NCBI GenBank assembly: GCA_016207445.1 | Contig: JACQPS010000303.1 | Span: 1 to 15,481, forward strand | DNA length: 15,481 bases | Origin: Gemmatimonadota bacterium | GTDB taxonomy: Bacteria > Gemmatimonadota > Gemmatimonadetes > Longimicrobiales > RSA9 | Direction: 5' to 3' | Translations under genes and position numbers: made by a program | Part shown: piece after piece, positions 6,558 through 13,412 of the stretch | Layout of the letters: each line of letters opens with the position of its first letter | Numbering within the stretch: position 1 is the first letter of the stretch | Notes under the pieces: generated by a model | Seen by the model: the letters and a program-made list of their open reading frames with translations, nothing else | Database searches by the model: none | Told to the model about the DNA's origin: nothing

Positions 6558-7997
6558 TCACCCCTTCAACACGCCCACCGGCTTCAGCCGCACGACCTTG
6601 CGGCCGATGCCGGCGCGGTCCACCACGTCCACCACGTCGGCCACGTCCTTGTACGCTTCCGGGATCTCCTCGGCGACGGTGGCGAAGGAGGAGGCGCGCA
6701 CCTCGATGCCGAGGTCGCGGAACTCGGCCCGCAGGTCGCGCGCGCGGGCCGACTTCTTCGCTTGCGTCCGGCTCATGCGGCGGCCCGCGCCGTGGCAGGT
6801 CGAGCCGAACGTCTCGTCGTAGGCGCCCTGCGTGCCGACGAGCACGTAGGAGTAGCGCCCCATGTCGCCGGGAATGAGCACGGGCTGGCCGAGATCGCGC
6901 ACCGCGGGGCCGAGCTCCGGATGGCCGGGCGGGAACGCGCGCGTCGCGCCCTTGCGGTGCACGCACACGCGCCGCTCGCGCCCGCCGAGCTGGTGCTTCT
7001 CCCACTTGGCGATGTTGTGCGCCACGTCGTACACGAGCGCGAGGCCGAGCTCGCTCCAGTCCCTCGCAAAGATTGACGCGAACGCCTCGCGTACGCGGTG
7101 CGCCATGAGCTGGCGGTTGGCGAACGCGTAATTGGCCGCGGCGGTCATGGCGCCCAGGTACTGTTTCGCCTCCGGAGAACCGAGCGGCGCGCAGCAGAGC
7201 TGCTTGTCCGGCAGCTCGATGCCGTACTTCTGCGCGGCCCTCAGCATGACCTGGATGAAATCGTCGCAGACCTGGTAACCGAGTCCGCGCGAGCCCGAAT
7301 GGATGAAGACGGTCACGGTGCCGGGCCGGAGCCCGAGGCGGTCGGCGACGCCGGCGTCGTATACCTCATCCACGTAGCCGATCTCGATGAAGTGATTGCC
7401 CGAGCCGACGGTGCCGAGCTGGTTGCGGCCGCGCTCGGCCGCGCGCTTGCTGACCGCGTCGGGCGTCGCGCCCGGGAGCGCGCCGCCGCCCTCGATCCGG
7501 TCGAGGTCCCCCTCGGTGCCGAAGCCGCGGGCGACCGCCCAGCGCGCGCCCTGCCCGAGCACCTCGCGCACCTCGCCTTCGCTCAGCCGAAAACTCTTGT
7601 AGCCGACGCCGACGCCCGCCGGAACCGTCTCGAAGAGCCGGTCCATGAGCCGGACCAGGTGCGGGCGCAGCTCGGCCAGGGCGAGGTCGGAGCGGAGCAG
7701 CCGCACGCCGCAGTTGATGTCGTAGCCGACGCCGCCCGGGCTGACCACGCCGCCCTCGTCCGGGTCGAAGGCCGCGACGCCGCCGATCGCGAAGCCGTAC
7801 CCCCAGTGGATGTCGGGCATGCCGATGGAGCGGCCGACGATGCCCGGCAGGCACGCCACGTTCGCGACCTGCTTCACCGCCTCGTCGCCGCGGATGTCGC
7901 GCATGAGATCGGCGTCCGCGTAGATGAGCCCGTCCACCCGCATCTTCCCCTGGCGCGGGATGAGCCAGCGGTAGTCGTCGAGCCGGCGTATGTCCAT
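6558..7997 (-). CDS. rtcB: RNA-splicing ligase RtcB (GTP-dependent 3'-phosphate RNA ligase)
   Basis: Joins RNA 2',3'-cyclic phosphate or 3'-phosphate ends to 5'-OH ends using GTP and Mn2+, in RNA repair and, in archaea and eukaryotes, tRNA splicing. It has 479 residues, the length of the archaeal-type enzymes, and the N-terminus and PDIHWGYGFAIGGVAAFD segment resemble Pyrococcus RtcB. Active-site residues are all present: D93 and C96 (GYDINCGVR), H202 (GSGNHFIEI), H233 (FIHSGSRGLG), H327 (DVAHNIAKWE), and the guanylylated histidine H402 (STCHGAGRRMSR). Start ATG 7997 has GGAGG 9 nt upstream. It follows nhaA by 20 nt. Its activator archease is the first gene of the same operon, so the system should be the archease-dependent type with multiple turnover. 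Confidence 0.97.
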   Translation of the reverse strand: MDIRRLDDYRWLIPRQGKMRVDGLIYADADLMRDIRGDEAVKQVANVACLPGIVGRSIGMPDIHWGYGFAIGGVAAFDPDEGGVVSPGGVGYDINCGVRLLRSDLALAELRPHLVRLMDRLFETVPAGVGVGYKSFRLSEGEVREVLGQGARWAVARGFGTEGDLDRIEGGGALPGATPDAVSKRAAERGRNQLGTVGSGNHFIEIGYVDEVYDAGVADRLGLRPGTVTVFIHSGSRGLGYQVCDDFIQVMLRAAQKYGIELPDKQLCCAPLGSPEAKQYLGAMTAAANYAFANRQLMAHRVREAFASIFARDWSELGLALVYDVAHNIAKWEKHQLGGRERRVCVHRKGATRAFPPGHPELGPAVRDLGQPVLIPGDMGRYSYVLVGTQGAYDETFGSTCHGAGRRMSRTQAKKSARARDLRAEFRDLGIEVRASSFATVAEEIPEAYKDVADVVDVVDRAGIGRKVVRLKPVGVLKG

Positions 7998-8017
7998 GAG
8001 AGCCTGCCTCCGCGCCG

Positions 8018-9370
8018 TCAGATCGGCCTGCGTCCCACCAGACGCAGGTACAGAATTCCCGCCACCCCCGCCAGCAGCGACGCCGCGATGATGCCGATCT
8101 TCGCGTGCGCCGTGGTGGTCTCGACATCGAAGGCGATGTCGGAGATGAAGAGCGAGACCGTGAAGCCGATGCCGGCGAGCATGCCCAGCCCGAGAATGTG
8201 GCTCCACCTCACGCCGTCGGGCAGCCGTGCGATCCCCAGCTTTACGGCCACCCAGGCGAATCCGAACACGCCGAGCGGCTTGCCGAGCCACAGTCCCAGG
8301 AGCACGCCGCGCGAGACCTCACTCCCCATCGCGCCGGCCAGAACGCCGCCCGAGAACACGACGCCGGAGTTGGCGAGCGCGAAGATCGGCAGCACCACGA
8401 AAGTCGACCAGGGGTGAATGCGCCGCAGGAAACGGTCGAGGAGCGGCTCGGTGGCGACGGTCAGCTCCTCGATCTGGCCGAGAAGTTCTTCCGCCTCCTC
8501 CTCTCGGCCTTGCTCGAACCGGTTGCGCAACGAGCTGGCCAGCCGCGACAGCTCGTCCGCGAACCTGCGCAGGTCGTAGTCGGGCTGGTGCGGTGCGGTC
8601 AAGCCGAGGATCACGCCGGCAATGGTGGCATGTACGCCGGACTGCAGCACCGCCAGCCAGAAGAAGAAGCCGAGCAGCCCGTACAGGCGGACGCGGCGGA
8701 TGCCGAACCGAACATAGGCCACAATGACCGCATAGATCGCGAGGGCGATCGCGATCGGCGTCCAGGAGAGCGCGTCCGTGTAAGCCAGCGCAATGACGAG
8801 AATCGCCCCGATATCGTCGGCGATGGCGAGGGACAGCAGCAGGATGCGCAGCACGGGAGGTATCCCGGCGCCCACCAGCGCCAGCGCGCCCAGGGCGAAT
8901 GCGATATCGGTCGCCATCGGGATGCCCCAGCCGCGAGCGCCGCTCTCCCCGAGGTTGAGCCACAGGTAGATCAGGACGGGCACGATCATCCCGCCGATCG
9001 CCGCGAACGTCGGCAGCGCCGCCTGCCGCCACTGCGAGAGCGCCCCCTCGACCAGCTCGCGCTTGATCTCGAGGCCCACGACGAAGAAGAAGATCGTCAT
9101 GAGGCCATCGTTGACCCAGTGCTGCACGTCGCGCGACAGCGAAAAGAAGCCGAGGTGGAACTGCAGGGGGGTGCGGAAAAAGGCGGTGTAGGATCCTCCC
9201 CACCGCGAATTGGCCCACAGGAGAGCGATCGCGGCGGCGCCGAAGAGGAAGACCCCGCCCACAGTCTCGGTCTGGATGAACCGCTGCGCCGGCACGAGCA
9301 GGCGCCGGACCACGTAGGATCGCTGCGCCTTCACCTGCGCTTCGCCGAGGCTGCGCTTGATCCGGGGCAT
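8018..9370 (-). CDS. nhaA: Na+/H+ antiporter NhaA
   Basis: Inner-membrane antiporter exchanging cytoplasmic Na+ for external protons; pH and salt homeostasis. It has 450 residues, longer than E. coli NhaA (388). Hallmarks are GLEIKREL (99-106), PMATDIAFALG with D155, and LAIADDIGAI with the paired D185/D186 corresponding to the ion-binding D163/D164 of E. coli, then LGKPLGVF with K364. About eleven to twelve hydrophobic segments are visible. An acidic, probably helical loop (about 262-315, FEQGREEEAEELLGQIEEL) replaces the short loop of E. coli NhaA and accounts for most of the extra length. Start ATG 9370 lies 8 nt after the archease stop with little Shine-Dalgarno sequence, so translation is probably coupled. 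Its place between archease and rtcB is unusual. Confidence 0.96.
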   Translation of the reverse strand: MPRIKRSLGEAQVKAQRSYVVRRLLVPAQRFIQTETVGGVFLFGAAAIALLWANSRWGGSYTAFFRTPLQFHLGFFSLSRDVQHWVNDGLMTIFFFVVGLEIKRELVEGALSQWRQAALPTFAAIGGMIVPVLIYLWLNLGESGARGWGIPMATDIAFALGALALVGAGIPPVLRILLLSLAIADDIGAILVIALAYTDALSWTPIAIALAIYAVIVAYVRFGIRRVRLYGLLGFFFWLAVLQSGVHATIAGVILGLTAPHQPDYDLRRFADELSRLASSLRNRFEQGREEEAEELLGQIEELTVATEPLLDRFLRRIHPWSTFVVLPIFALANSGVVFSGGVLAGAMGSEVSRGVLLGLWLGKPLGVFGFAWVAVKLGIARLPDGVRWSHILGLGMLAGIGFTVSLFISDIAFDVETTTAHAKIGIIAASLLAGVAGILYLRLVGRRPI

Positions 9371-9378
9371 GGAGTCGC

Positions 9379-9816
9379 TCAGACGTCGAAGATGACCTGT
9401 GCCCGCCAGCCGCCGTCCCGCTCCTCGACCTCGAGCCCGTGATACGTCACCCCCTTCAGCTCGCGTGCGGGTGGTTCCGACGGCGCGGCCAGCCGCACGC
9501 GCGCGTGCAGGCGGTGCTCCTCCAGGGTCTCGAATTCGGCGCTGCGGTACTGCACCCCGTCGCGCTCGTGCAGGAACAGCAGCTCGCGCAGCCACGCCGC
9601 GAGCAGGCCCGCGAGGTCTTCACCCTTCAGGCCGAGCGTGTGCTCCGTTTCGTCCTCGCCGGCGCCGACCGGCGGGCGGTCCCACAGCAAGGCCATCATT
9701 CCCGCCGCCGCCAGGTGGAAGAGCGCGGGCAGCGAGGGTGCCCGCACCTCGATGCCCACATCCGCGGTGTGGTCCAGGGCGACCACGCCCGGCAACAGCT
9801 CGGCGGATCCGGCCAT
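9379..9816 (-). CDS. Archease, RtcB activator
   Basis: Archease promotes RtcB guanylylation and lets the ligase turn over repeatedly. It has 145 residues, the usual size. Diagnostic segments are DHTADVGIEVRAPS (15-28) with the metal-binding D15/D19 pair, LFHLAAAGMMALL, LLAAWLRELLFLHE (71-84), and the C-terminal ELKGVTYHGLEV plus RAQVIFDV ending with D144, a conserved metal ligand. Start ATG 9816 is preceded by GGGAGGAGAGGG, a strong ribosome site. An in-frame extension through ATGs in the upstream tandem repeat would add an Arg-rich leader not seen in the family, so I reject it. First gene of the operon with nhaA, rtcB and pepP, and divergent from thyX. Confidence 0.93.
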   Translation of the reverse strand: MAGSAELLPGVVALDHTADVGIEVRAPSLPALFHLAAAGMMALLWDRPPVGAGEDETEHTLGLKGEDLAGLLAAWLRELLFLHERDGVQYRSAEFETLEEHRLHARVRLAAPSEPPARELKGVTYHGLEVEERDGGWRAQVIFDV

Positions 9817-9836
9817 GCGTGTCCCTCTCCTCCCAT

Positions 9837-9884
9837 GCACCGGCATCTTGCGGCGGCGGCGCACCGGCATCTTGCGGCGGCGGC
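9837..9884. repeat. Perfect 24-bp tandem duplication in the archease-thyX divergent region
   Basis: Positions 9837-9860 and 9861-9884 are identical 24-nt units beginning GCACCGGCATCTTG and ending in a GGC-rich run. On the minus strand each unit contains AAGATGCCGGTG, so the duplication also doubles an ATG in frame with archease. It lies 20 nt upstream of the archease start and 55 nt upstream of thyX. A recent duplication or a paired protein-binding site are both possible. Confidence 0.85.
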
Positions 9885-9927
9885 CGTGCGCACCGCAAGC
9901 TTAGCTTTCGCCCGAACCTCCAGCCAT

Positions 9928-10737
9928 GGAGTCGCGCCGATGCACATCTTTCGCGAGCCCAAGGTCACGCTCCTCGCGCGTCAGCAATTCCTGGGTGCGC
10001 CACACGTCCGCTGGCGAAGCGACAGCGACGTGCCCGGCCAGGCGCTGGCCGAGTTCGCCGGACGCGTGTGTTATCTGAGCTTCGGCCCGGAGGCGGGGCT
10101 CGAGGGCGGCCACAGGCTGATTCCCGGCCGCACGACGAACCGGGAGTACCTGGAGAACATCCTGAAGGTCCGGCACGGCAGCGTGATCGAGCACGCGGTC
10201 TGGACCCTGCTGTTCGAGGGCGTGAGCCGCGCGCTGACGCACGAGCTGGTGCGCCATCGCCACCTCTCCTTCTCGCAGCTCAGCCAGCGCTACGTGGATG
10301 AGTCGGAGGTCGCGTTCGTGCTGCCGCCGGAGATCCAGGAGGGGAGCGAGGCGTTCGAGGTCTGGAAGCGGAGCTGCGAGCGAGCGCTGGAGGACTACCG
10401 CGCGCTGCTGGCGTGCATCGAGGAGCAGGTCAAGGGTGAGCCCTCGGCCACGCTGCGGCGCAAGCGCGCCCGGCAGACCGCGCGCAGCGTGTTGCCCAAC
10501 GCGGCCGAGACCAAGATCGTGGTCACCGGCAACGCGCGTGCGTGGCGCCACTTCGTCGAGCTGCGCGGCTCCGCGACCGCGGAAACGGAGATCCGCGTGC
10601 TCGCGCTCGCGGTGCTGCGGCTGCTCCAGCAGGAGTCGCCGCACCTGTTCGGCGACTACCGCATCGCGCGTCAACCCGACGGCACCGAGCTGGTCGAGAC
10701 GGACTACGCGAGCGTCTGAAGGCAGGGAGTCGCGCCG
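9928..10737 (+). repeat. 12-bp direct repeats flanking thyX
   Basis: GGAGTCGCGCCG occurs at 9928-9939, directly before the thyX ATG and including its ribosome site, and again at 10726-10737, six bases after the thyX stop. Only these two 12-bp ends are the repeat; thyX lies between them. The match may mark a past duplication or insertion boundary, or be chance in GC-rich DNA. Confidence 0.45.
9940..10719 (+). CDS. thyX: FAD-dependent thymidylate synthase ThyX
   Basis: Makes dTMP from dUMP using methylenetetrahydrofolate with FAD and NADPH, in place of ThyA and without producing dihydrofolate. It has 259 residues, normal for ThyX. The signature RHRx7S is present as R105-H-R-HLSFSQL-S115 with QRY after it, followed by the substrate-binding stretch ARSVLPNAAETKIVVTGNARAWRHFVELR (about 181-209). 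Start ATG 9940 has GGAG 8 nt upstream. It is divergent from the archease operon and convergent with the amidohydrolase gene. No dihydrofolate reductase or thyA is visible in the window. Confidence 0.97.
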   Translation: MHIFREPKVTLLARQQFLGAPHVRWRSDSDVPGQALAEFAGRVCYLSFGPEAGLEGGHRLIPGRTTNREYLENILKVRHGSVIEHAVWTLLFEGVSRALTHELVRHRHLSFSQLSQRYVDESEVAFVLPPEIQEGSEAFEVWKRSCERALEDYRALLACIEEQVKGEPSATLRRKRARQTARSVLPNAAETKIVVTGNARAWRHFVELRGSATAETEIRVLALAVLRLLQQESPHLFGDYRIARQPDGTELVETDYASV

Positions 10738-10767
10738 CCGCTCCGGCGAGCCGGTCCCGGGCGACTC
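10727..10767. terminator. Nested hairpin between convergent thyX and amidohydrolase
   Basis: GAGTCGC (10727-10733) can pair with GCGACTC (10761-10767). Inside it, CGCCG-CTC-CGGCG (10736-10748) forms a second stem. There is no T-tract. Its place in the 77-bp convergent gap suggests an mRNA 3'-end structure for one or both genes. Confidence 0.35.
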
Positions 10768-10796
10768 GCTCGCTGCTGCTCGCGACTCACGGCCCC

Positions 10797-12497
10797 TCAC
10801 TCGCGGCGCAGCACTCGCCCCGGGCGAGCGCCCGTCAGCCGTCCATCACGTACGACGGGCGTGCCGTTCACCAGGACGTGCCGGATGCCTTCCGGGTAAC
10901 GGTGCGGCTCGTCGAACGTGCCGCGGTCCTGCACGGCGCCGGCATCGAAGACGACGACATCCGCCAGTACGCCCTCGGCGATCCGCCCGCGCTCGCGCTG
11001 TCCGATCCTCCACGCGGGGAGCGACGTCATCTTCCGCACCGCCTGCTCGAGCTCCAGCACGTCTTCCTCGCGGACGTAGCGGGCCAGCACGCGCGGGAAC
11101 GCGCCGTACGAGCGCGGATGCGGATGCCCGCGCCCGGGCGCGACCAGCGAGCCATCGGAGGCGAACATGGTCCACGGGTGCCGCATGATGCGGCGCACGT
11201 CCTCTTCGTGCGCGACGTGCCAGATGGCGCCCGCCCCGCCCTGCGCCTGCAGCTCGATCGCGAACTCGACGGCGAAGTCCAGGTCGGGCTCGCGCCGCCG
11301 CTGGCGCGCGATGTCCTCGAAGGTGCGTCCCTGCCAGCTCGGACGGAAGCGGACGCGCGAGAGCTGGATCCAGTGCAGGTCCTCCGCGCCCTGCTCGCGC
11401 ACGAGCGTTTCCCGGATCGCCTCGGCGATGCGGCGTCGCCGCGCCGGGTCGCTGAGCCGTGCCCGCAACGAGCGGGTGCCGCCCTCCAGCGCCCAGCTCG
11501 GGAACAGGATCGCGGTGCTGGTCGCCATGGCCGTGTAGGGGTACTGGTCGAGGGTGATGTCCAGTCCCGCGGCCCGCGCCGAGTCCACCAGCGCGAGCGT
11601 GCGCGCGCTCTGACCCCACTGCGCGCGGCCGATCAGCTTATGATGCGACACATGCGCGGGAACGCCCGCCGCCCGCGCCACCTCGATCAGCTCGGCCACG
11701 GCCTCGACCGTGCCCGGCCCCTCGTCGCGGATGTGCGACGCGTAGACCCCGCCGTATCCGCCCACGACGCGCGCCAGCTCTACGATCTCCTCGGTGTGCG
11801 CGTAGGCGCCCGGCACGTAACGGAGACCGGTGGACAGGCCGACGGCGCCTTCCTGCATGGCCTGTGCGACCAGCGCCTTCATCCGCTCCAGCTCGCGCGC
11901 GCCCGGCGCGCGCGCCGCGCCGCCGAGCACGAGCTCACGGATGGTGGCGTGCCCGGCGAAGAAGGCCACGTTGGGAGCGTGCCCGGCCGCCGTCAGCCTG
12001 GACGCGTACGTCGCGAGCGGCCAGGGCATGCGCCCGTCCGGTGCGTACACGACCGTCGTGACACCCTGGCGCAGGAAATTCTCGGCGTAGGGGAATCGCT
12101 CCAGCTCTTCGACGTGCGCGTGTAGGTCGATGAATCCCGGCGCGACCACGAGACCCGAAGCGTCCAGTACGGTTGTGGCCCGGGCGGAATCGAGCGGGGC
12201 GCGCGAAATCAGCACGATGCGGTCCCCGCGCATCGCCACGTCGGCCCGGAAGCCGGGCGCACCCGTGCCATCCACCACCATGCCGCCGCGCAGCAGGACA
12301 TCGAAGGGCGGGGACGGATCCGTGGCGGGCGCGACGGGGCCTTGCCCGCTCGCCACGCGCACGGGCAAGAGCGCGGCCCCGGCGACCAGCCAGCTCAGGG
12401 TGCGCCGAGCGGGACTACTCCTCCTCGGGCTCGTCCCAGGTCTCTCCCCAGAATTGTTCCTCTTCCGCCCGGATCGCATCCAGGTCCAGCGGCTCAT
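10797..12497 (-). CDS. Exported N-acyl-D-amino-acid deacylase-like amidohydrolase
   Basis: A D-aminoacylase-family amidohydrolase, which hydrolyses N-acyl-D-amino acids or related amides. Visible family motifs, numbered from ATG 12497: metal-binding H126-A-H128 (PGFIDLHAHVE), GLSTGLRYVPGAYAHTEEI (220-238), YASHIRDEG with H255, AHVSHHKLIG (281-290), DQYPYTA (317-323), catalytic D448 (FASDGS), and the C-terminal EGIRHVLVNGTPVVRDGRLTG. The usual metal-ligand cysteine after GVTTVV is absent; the stretch reads YAPDG (D154). The N-terminus holds RRTLSWLVAGAALLPVRVASG (about 31-51), a signal peptide with a Tat-like RR, so the enzyme should be outside the cytoplasm. The start is uncertain: ATG 12497 or ATG 12479, neither with a good ribosome site, and both overlap the preceding small gene. 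Confidence 0.88.
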   Translation of the reverse strand: MSRWTWMRSGRKRNNSGERPGTSPRRSSPARRTLSWLVAGAALLPVRVASGQGPVAPATDPSPPFDVLLRGGMVVDGTGAPGFRADVAMRGDRIVLISRAPLDSARATTVLDASGLVVAPGFIDLHAHVEELERFPYAENFLRQGVTTVVYAPDGRMPWPLATYASRLTAAGHAPNVAFFAGHATIRELVLGGAARAPGARELERMKALVAQAMQEGAVGLSTGLRYVPGAYAHTEEIVELARVVGGYGGVYASHIRDEGPGTVEAVAELIEVARAAGVPAHVSHHKLIGRAQWGQSARTLALVDSARAAGLDITLDQYPYTAMATSTAILFPSWALEGGTRSLRARLSDPARRRRIAEAIRETLVREQGAEDLHWIQLSRVRFRPSWQGRTFEDIARQRRREPDLDFAVEFAIELQAQGGAGAIWHVAHEEDVRRIMRHPWTMFASDGSLVAPGRGHPHPRSYGAFPRVLARYVREEDVLELEQAVRKMTSLPAWRIGQRERGRIAEGVLADVVVFDAGAVQDRGTFDEPHRYPEGIRHVLVNGTPVVRDGRLTGARPGRVLRRE

Positions 12498-12636
12498 CCA
12501 CTTCGATCGAGCCGCGCTCCTCGATCTGCCGGATCAGGTCATCCGAGAGCCGCGCAGCGCGCATCGTCTGCAGCCGCCGGCGAAGCAGCAGTCCGGCCAC
12601 GACCGTCAGCGCGGCGGCTGCGAGGGCGAAGAACAC
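12415..12636 (-). CDS. Small single-pass membrane protein of unknown function
   Basis: A 73-residue protein starting at GTG 12636. The N-terminal hydrophobic stretch FFALAAAALTVVAGLLL (about 2-18) is followed by RRR, so the tail should face the cytoplasm. The tail is strongly acidic at its end (DEPLDLDAIRAEEEQFWGETWDEPEEE). I recognise no family. There is no clear ribosome site, which lowers confidence, but the ordered layout (membrane helix, basic stop, acidic tail) looks like a real protein rather than noise. Its last 83 bases overlap the amidohydrolase reading frame, so the two may be translationally coupled. Confidence 0.6.
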   Translation of the reverse strand: MFFALAAAALTVVAGLLLRRRLQTMRAARLSDDLIRQIEERGSIEVDEPLDLDAIRAEEEQFWGETWDEPEEE

Positions 12637-12760
12637 GTGAGGACGATGGCTCGTGAGTCGGTGCTGGTAGGAATGCTCGTTGAAACTAACGGTGTCGCTG
12701 CTGGTGGGACAAGGGAGAGGCCGGTGCGAGCGGAGAGGCGAGGGTTCGGAAACGCTTATC

Positions 12761-12857
12761 TCACGCGGAGACGCGGAGACGCAGAGAGAACATATTCGAA
12801 AGGTCGTTCTTTAGCTCTGTTCTCCGCGATCCTCTGGGTCTCCGCGGCTCCGCGTGA
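12761..12857. repeat. Imperfect palindromic element, dispersed-repeat type
   Basis: The left arm 12761-12792 begins TCACGCGGAG and ends AGAACA. The right arm 12818-12857 is its inverse (TGTTCTCCGCG to CTCCGCGTGA) with 24 of the outer 26 positions matching, then an extra 8 nt in the right arm before the inner AGAACA/TGTTCT match. The centre (12793-12817) is AT-richer than its surroundings. The arms contain tandem GCGGAGAC units. It fits a short mobile palindromic repeat (REP/MITE-like). It ends 23 nt from the dksA-like stop, so it may also act as that transcript's 3' hairpin. The rest of the gap, 12637-12760, shows nothing I can name. Confidence 0.75.
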
Positions 12858-12880
12858 AACCGTGTCAGCCTTGCCGATGA

Positions 12881-13267
12881 TTAGGCCGCATCCAGCCGCA
12901 GCTCCTCGCCCCGCTGGCAATCGATGCAAAGCTTCGTCCACGGCACCAGATCCAGGCGCTCGAACACGATGTCGTCGCCGCATCCGGCGCACCTCCCGTA
13001 GCGCTGCGGCTCCTTGTAGAGGGTGCGCAGCGCGTCGTCGATCCAGTAGAGCAGCCGGCCCTCCTTGCTGGCCAGCAAAAAGCCTTTCTCCTGCTCATCC
13101 GTATCCGTGCCCTCGTCCGCGAGGTGCAGCGGGTACATGGTCAGATCCCCATCCTCCTCCTGCGGCGTGAGCTTCGCCATCTCGTCGAACTTGGCCAGCG
13201 CTCGCAGCGCCCGCTCGCGCTCTCGCAACAGTCGATTCTCGAAGTGCTGCCGGTGTTTCTTCGTCAT
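12881..13267 (-). CDS. DksA/TraR-family zinc-finger protein
   Basis: A 128-residue protein of the DksA/TraR family. Members bind in the secondary channel of RNA polymerase and tune transcription, some with ppGpp. The N-terminal coiled coil (about 5-35) is followed by MYPLHLADEGTDTDEQEKGFLLASKEGRLLY (about 44-74), typical of the shorter DksA-like proteins. The C4 zinc finger has C93-x2-C96 and C114-x2-C117 (CAGCGDDIVFERLDLVPW then KLCIDC). The DksA tip motif DxxDxA is not exactly kept; DEGTDTDE stands at the equivalent place, so full DksA function is uncertain. Start ATG 13267 has AGAGG about 9 nt upstream; an ATG at 13294 lacks a site. The palindromic repeat lies just downstream. Confidence 0.9.
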   Translation of the reverse strand: MTKKHRQHFENRLLRERERALRALAKFDEMAKLTPQEEDGDLTMYPLHLADEGTDTDEQEKGFLLASKEGRLLYWIDDALRTLYKEPQRYGRCAGCGDDIVFERLDLVPWTKLCIDCQRGEELRLDAA

Positions 13268-13412
13268 CGTCGTCGTCCTCTGCCTCCCGTCCATACCCGG
13301 CCGGCCACGGTCGCAGGGCCGCGCGGCCGCGGAGGCGGAGAGCGCAACAAATGTTCCCCGGCCGGCGCGCCGCTGCGCCAGCCATGACGCGACGGCAGCG
13401 GCGCGGACAGGC

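Noticed and set aside
7098..9442. Long plus-strand frames (7098-8417, 8105-9442) opposite rtcB and nhaA
   Set aside because: Antisense shadows of strongly recognised genes; composition is low-complexity Arg/Ala/Gly/His without motifs.
9837..9884. CRISPR array
   Set aside because: The two 24-bp units are directly adjacent with no spacers, and no cas genes are near.
9817..9936. N-terminal extension of archease through the tandem repeat
   Set aside because: The added residues are Arg-rich repeat translation, and a strong ribosome site lies before ATG 9816 where the family N-terminus begins.
10542..12125. A 527-codon plus-strand frame from inside thyX across the amidohydrolase
   Set aside because: It overlaps two well-supported genes and has no family resemblance.
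12637..12760. A tRNA or small RNA suggested by GGGTTCGGAAAC near 12742
   Set aside because: No acceptor stem, D-arm or anticodon arm can be built around it.
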